From Acidobacteriota bacterium (GTDB lineage: Bacteria; Acidobacteriota; Blastocatellia; Chloracidobacteriales; JADJPF01), in assembly GCA_016213785.1 (NCBI GenBank), contig JACQZQ010000113.1, positions 1-64,000 of the forward strand: a stretch of DNA of 64,000 bases, written 5' to 3'. The notes below the pieces were generated by a model. That model was not told where the DNA came from. It worked only from the letters and a program-made list of their open reading frames with translations, and did no database searches. Positions within the stretch are counted from its first letter, which is position 1, and every line of letters begins with the position of its first letter. Shown here piece after piece: positions 62,304 to 64,000 of the stretch. The position numbers and the translations under genes are program-made.

Positions 62304-63320
62304 TTATAAGTCAGCAAGTTTTATAGGTGTTCCACCTTTTTCTAGAGATTTTTGAGCAGCAGTTAAAACTTTTAATACTTCAAGTCCATTTATTCCATCA
62401 GTTAGAGGTTTTTTATTATTTATAATACAATCAATAAAATGCTGACACTCTAATTTTAAGGGTTCGACCATTTTAATTGCTGGAATAAAAATATCTCCAT
62501 CTCGGATGGTATATTGTTGTTCATAAGAGACATATTCTTTGGAATCAATAACACCTTTATCATAAATACGTAATTTTTCTTTAGGCTCGGTATCATCAAA
62601 GACAGCCATTTTTTTTCTAGAAACAATGGTGAACTGCCTTATTTTATGAGGATCCAGCCAACTAGCTTGACCATGCCCCATAATATTATTAGGGAAATTT
62701 AAAGAGAAAAACACTACATCTTGGACATCAGACTTTATATAGCTGTTGCCTACAGCATTAATAACTTCAGGGCTTTGGCCTGTTAGGTACATCATTACAG
62801 AAATATCATGGGGTGCAAGACTCCAAAGAGCATTTTCTGTGGTGCGGAGTGTTCCTAGATTTACACGAGTTGAGTAAATATAGAAAATCTCTCCCCATTC
62901 ACCGCTATCAATATATTTTTTGATTGCTGTAACTATTGGATGATAAAGAAGTAAATGACCTACCATTAAGACTTGGCGTTTTTGCTCAGCTAGTTCTACC
63001 AATTCAATTGCTTGGTGTAAATCTAATGTAATAGGTTTTTCTACAAAAACCGCTTTACCTGCTAAAAGGGCATCTTTAGCTAATTTGTAATGAGTATCTG
63101 CATCTGTTGCTATTACAACACCAGCAATATTATCATCTTTTATTATTTGCTGATAATCATTAGTAAGAGGAATATTTTGAGAAATTTCTTTAACTTTTTG
63201 CAAACGTTTTTCAGACAGATCACAGACTAATTTCAGTTCACATTCAGGAAGTTGATGAAAAGTCCGAACATGGTTAAACCCCCAATTACCTATGCCAGCT
63301 ATTGCTAATGGTAGTGTCAC
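62304..63320 (-). CDS. Gfo/Idh/MocA-family oxidoreductase
   Basis: A 338-residue NAD(P)-dependent oxidoreductase. The Rossmann motif is AIAGIGNWGFNHVRTF, the catalytic Glu-Lys-Pro is GKAVFVEKPIT (residues ~91-101), and the second domain has HDISVMMYLTGQ. Similar proteins act on UDP-sugars such as UDP-GlcNAcA 3-dehydrogenases (WlbA-type) or other sugar derivatives. Neighbours are glycosyltransferase-like genes, consistent with a nucleotide-sugar substrate. The ATG has GGAGGAAG immediately upstream. Confidence 0.85.
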   Translation of the reverse strand: MTLPLAIAGIGNWGFNHVRTFHQLPECELKLVCDLSEKRLQKVKEISQNIPLTNDYQQIIKDDNIAGVVIATDADTHYKLAKDALLAGKAVFVEKPITLDLHQAIELVELAEQKRQVLMVGHLLLYHPIVTAIKKYIDSGEWGEIFYIYSTRVNLGTLRTTENALWSLAPHDISVMMYLTGQSPEVINAVGNSYIKSDVQDVVFFSLNFPNNIMGHGQASWLDPHKIRQFTIVSRKKMAVFDDTEPKEKLRIYDKGVIDSKEYVSYEQQYTIRDGDIFIPAIKMVEPLKLECQHFIDCIINNKKPLTDGINGLEVLKVLTAAQKSLEKGGTPIKLADL

Positions 63321-63372
63321 AACTTCCTCCTAAAATTTATATTTTACAAATTATTGGCTATCTATTTAGCAG

Positions 63373-63999
63373 TTATACAAGAGCTTGTTTTGTTAGACTA
63401 GAAGTTTTTTCTTTAACAAAAAAATCTTCTAATGCTGTTTTTACTGGGTTAATAGAAATTATTTTTCCATCATATTTACGAACTAAAAGAAGGATTTCAT
63501 CTATATGACTTTGATCAGGAATTTGAATTTGTAAACCGCTTGCTGTTTGTACTACTTTTTGTGCTTTAGCACAAAAATGAGGTAGGTTTTCATTAGAAAT
63601 TCCTTGGACTGATATTTCCATAGTAGCATCACGGCTTCCTTCTAATTCAGAAAGCTTTCCATACCCAGCTAAATCACCTTTCCTAAGAATTGCTACTCTA
63701 TCACATAAAACCTCTACATCAGATAAAATATGTGTTGAAAAGAAAATGGTTTTTCCTTGTTCGCGTAAAGAGCGGATAATTTCACGCACTTCTCTACGTC
63801 CTATAGGGTCTAGACCAGACATTGGTTCATCCATAAAAACTATTTTAGGGTCATTAACTAGGGCTTGGGCAATTCCAATTCTTTGTAACATACCTTTAGA
63901 AAATTTACGTAATTGACGATCGGCAGCAAAATCTAAATCTACAAGTTTAAGTAACTCATTAATACGGCGATTACGAGCATCATTTGAGAGGCCAAAAAT
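63373..63999 (-). CDS. ABC-2-type transporter ATP-binding protein (5' end beyond window)
   Basis: The frame is open to the window edge, so this is the C-terminal ~208 residues of a longer protein. It shows the signature KFSKGMLQRIGIAQALV, Walker B IVFMDEPMSGLDP and the switch STHIL. The ATP-binding Walker A lies outside the window. The type matches ABC-2 exporters for polysaccharides or lipids. A C-terminal domain (TMEISVQGISNEN onward) follows the ATPase. It is upstream of the oxidoreductase on the same strand. Confidence 0.9.
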   Translation of the reverse strand: MFGLSNDARNRRINELLKLVDLDFAADRQLRKFSKGMLQRIGIAQALVNDPKIVFMDEPMSGLDPIGRREVREIIRSLREQGKTIFFSTHILSDVEVLCDRVAILRKGDLAGYGKLSELEGSRDATMEISVQGISNENLPHFCAKAQKVVQTASGLQIQIPDQSHIDEILLLVRKYDGKIISINPVKTALEDFFVKEKTSSLTKQALV

Positions 64000-64000
64000 T

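Overview
The window is AT-rich (roughly one third G+C by eye), gene-dense bacterial chromosome. A polyhydroxyalkanoate granule locus, two-component regulator propeller sensors, Hanks-type Ser/Thr kinases fused to other signalling domains, a PilV/W/X minor pilin operon, NrfHA and a polysulfide-reductase-type molybdoenzyme together suggest a Gram-negative heterotroph, possibly Acidobacteriota (Blastocatellia-like). No rRNA or taxonomic marker is present, so that placement is inference.

Layout. 1-471 is the right end of an IS200/IS605-type element: the C-terminus of a TnpB nuclease, a structured region that should be its omegaRNA, and a terminal hairpin ending in TCAA. 517-3773 holds small unknown genes, a lipoprotein and a PrmA-like methyltransferase. 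3928-5303 is a phasin plus PhaR repressor pair with a very clear autoregulatory promoter. 5420-10567 carries a TPR protein, two universal stress proteins and two transporters. 10832-17240 is a glycan or lipid-glycan cluster (methyltransferases, HpcH-type aldolase, epimerase, GT2, GT-C membrane protein, PIG-L deacetylase). An initiator tRNA with a consensus promoter follows. 17581-22985 is a hybrid sensor kinase overlapping a REC-Ser/Thr kinase fusion. 23050-35084 is redox: glutathione peroxidase, a cytoplasm-facing molybdoenzyme with a fused FeS/NrfD partner, moeA, moaB and nrfHA, interrupted by a five-copy hairpin array, a Uma2 nuclease and a lipase. 35291-42036 has a TPR protein, the minor pilin operon and an orphan ExbD. 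42422-48028 encodes one 1868-residue kinase/STAND/WD40/FGE-like protein.

The most novel locus is 48099-51997: a 106-residue peptide with eight His-x-Asp motifs in four in-frame repeats, a radical SAM/SPASM maturase, a Cys-rich protein of unknown function and a divergent DUF4213/DUF364 (putative heavy-metal chelation) protein. It looks like a ribosomally made, post-translationally modified peptide system, possibly metal related. Next to it is a ParB/sulfiredoxin-like gene of clearly higher G+C.

52512-64000 returns to core functions: a thioredoxin-fold protein lacking its CxxC, an RmlB-like enzyme with an altered catalytic pair, GTP-dependent PEP carboxykinase, an S24-like protein, two tandem TMTC-like membrane/TPR proteins, a Gfo/Idh/MocA oxidoreductase and a partial ABC ATPase.
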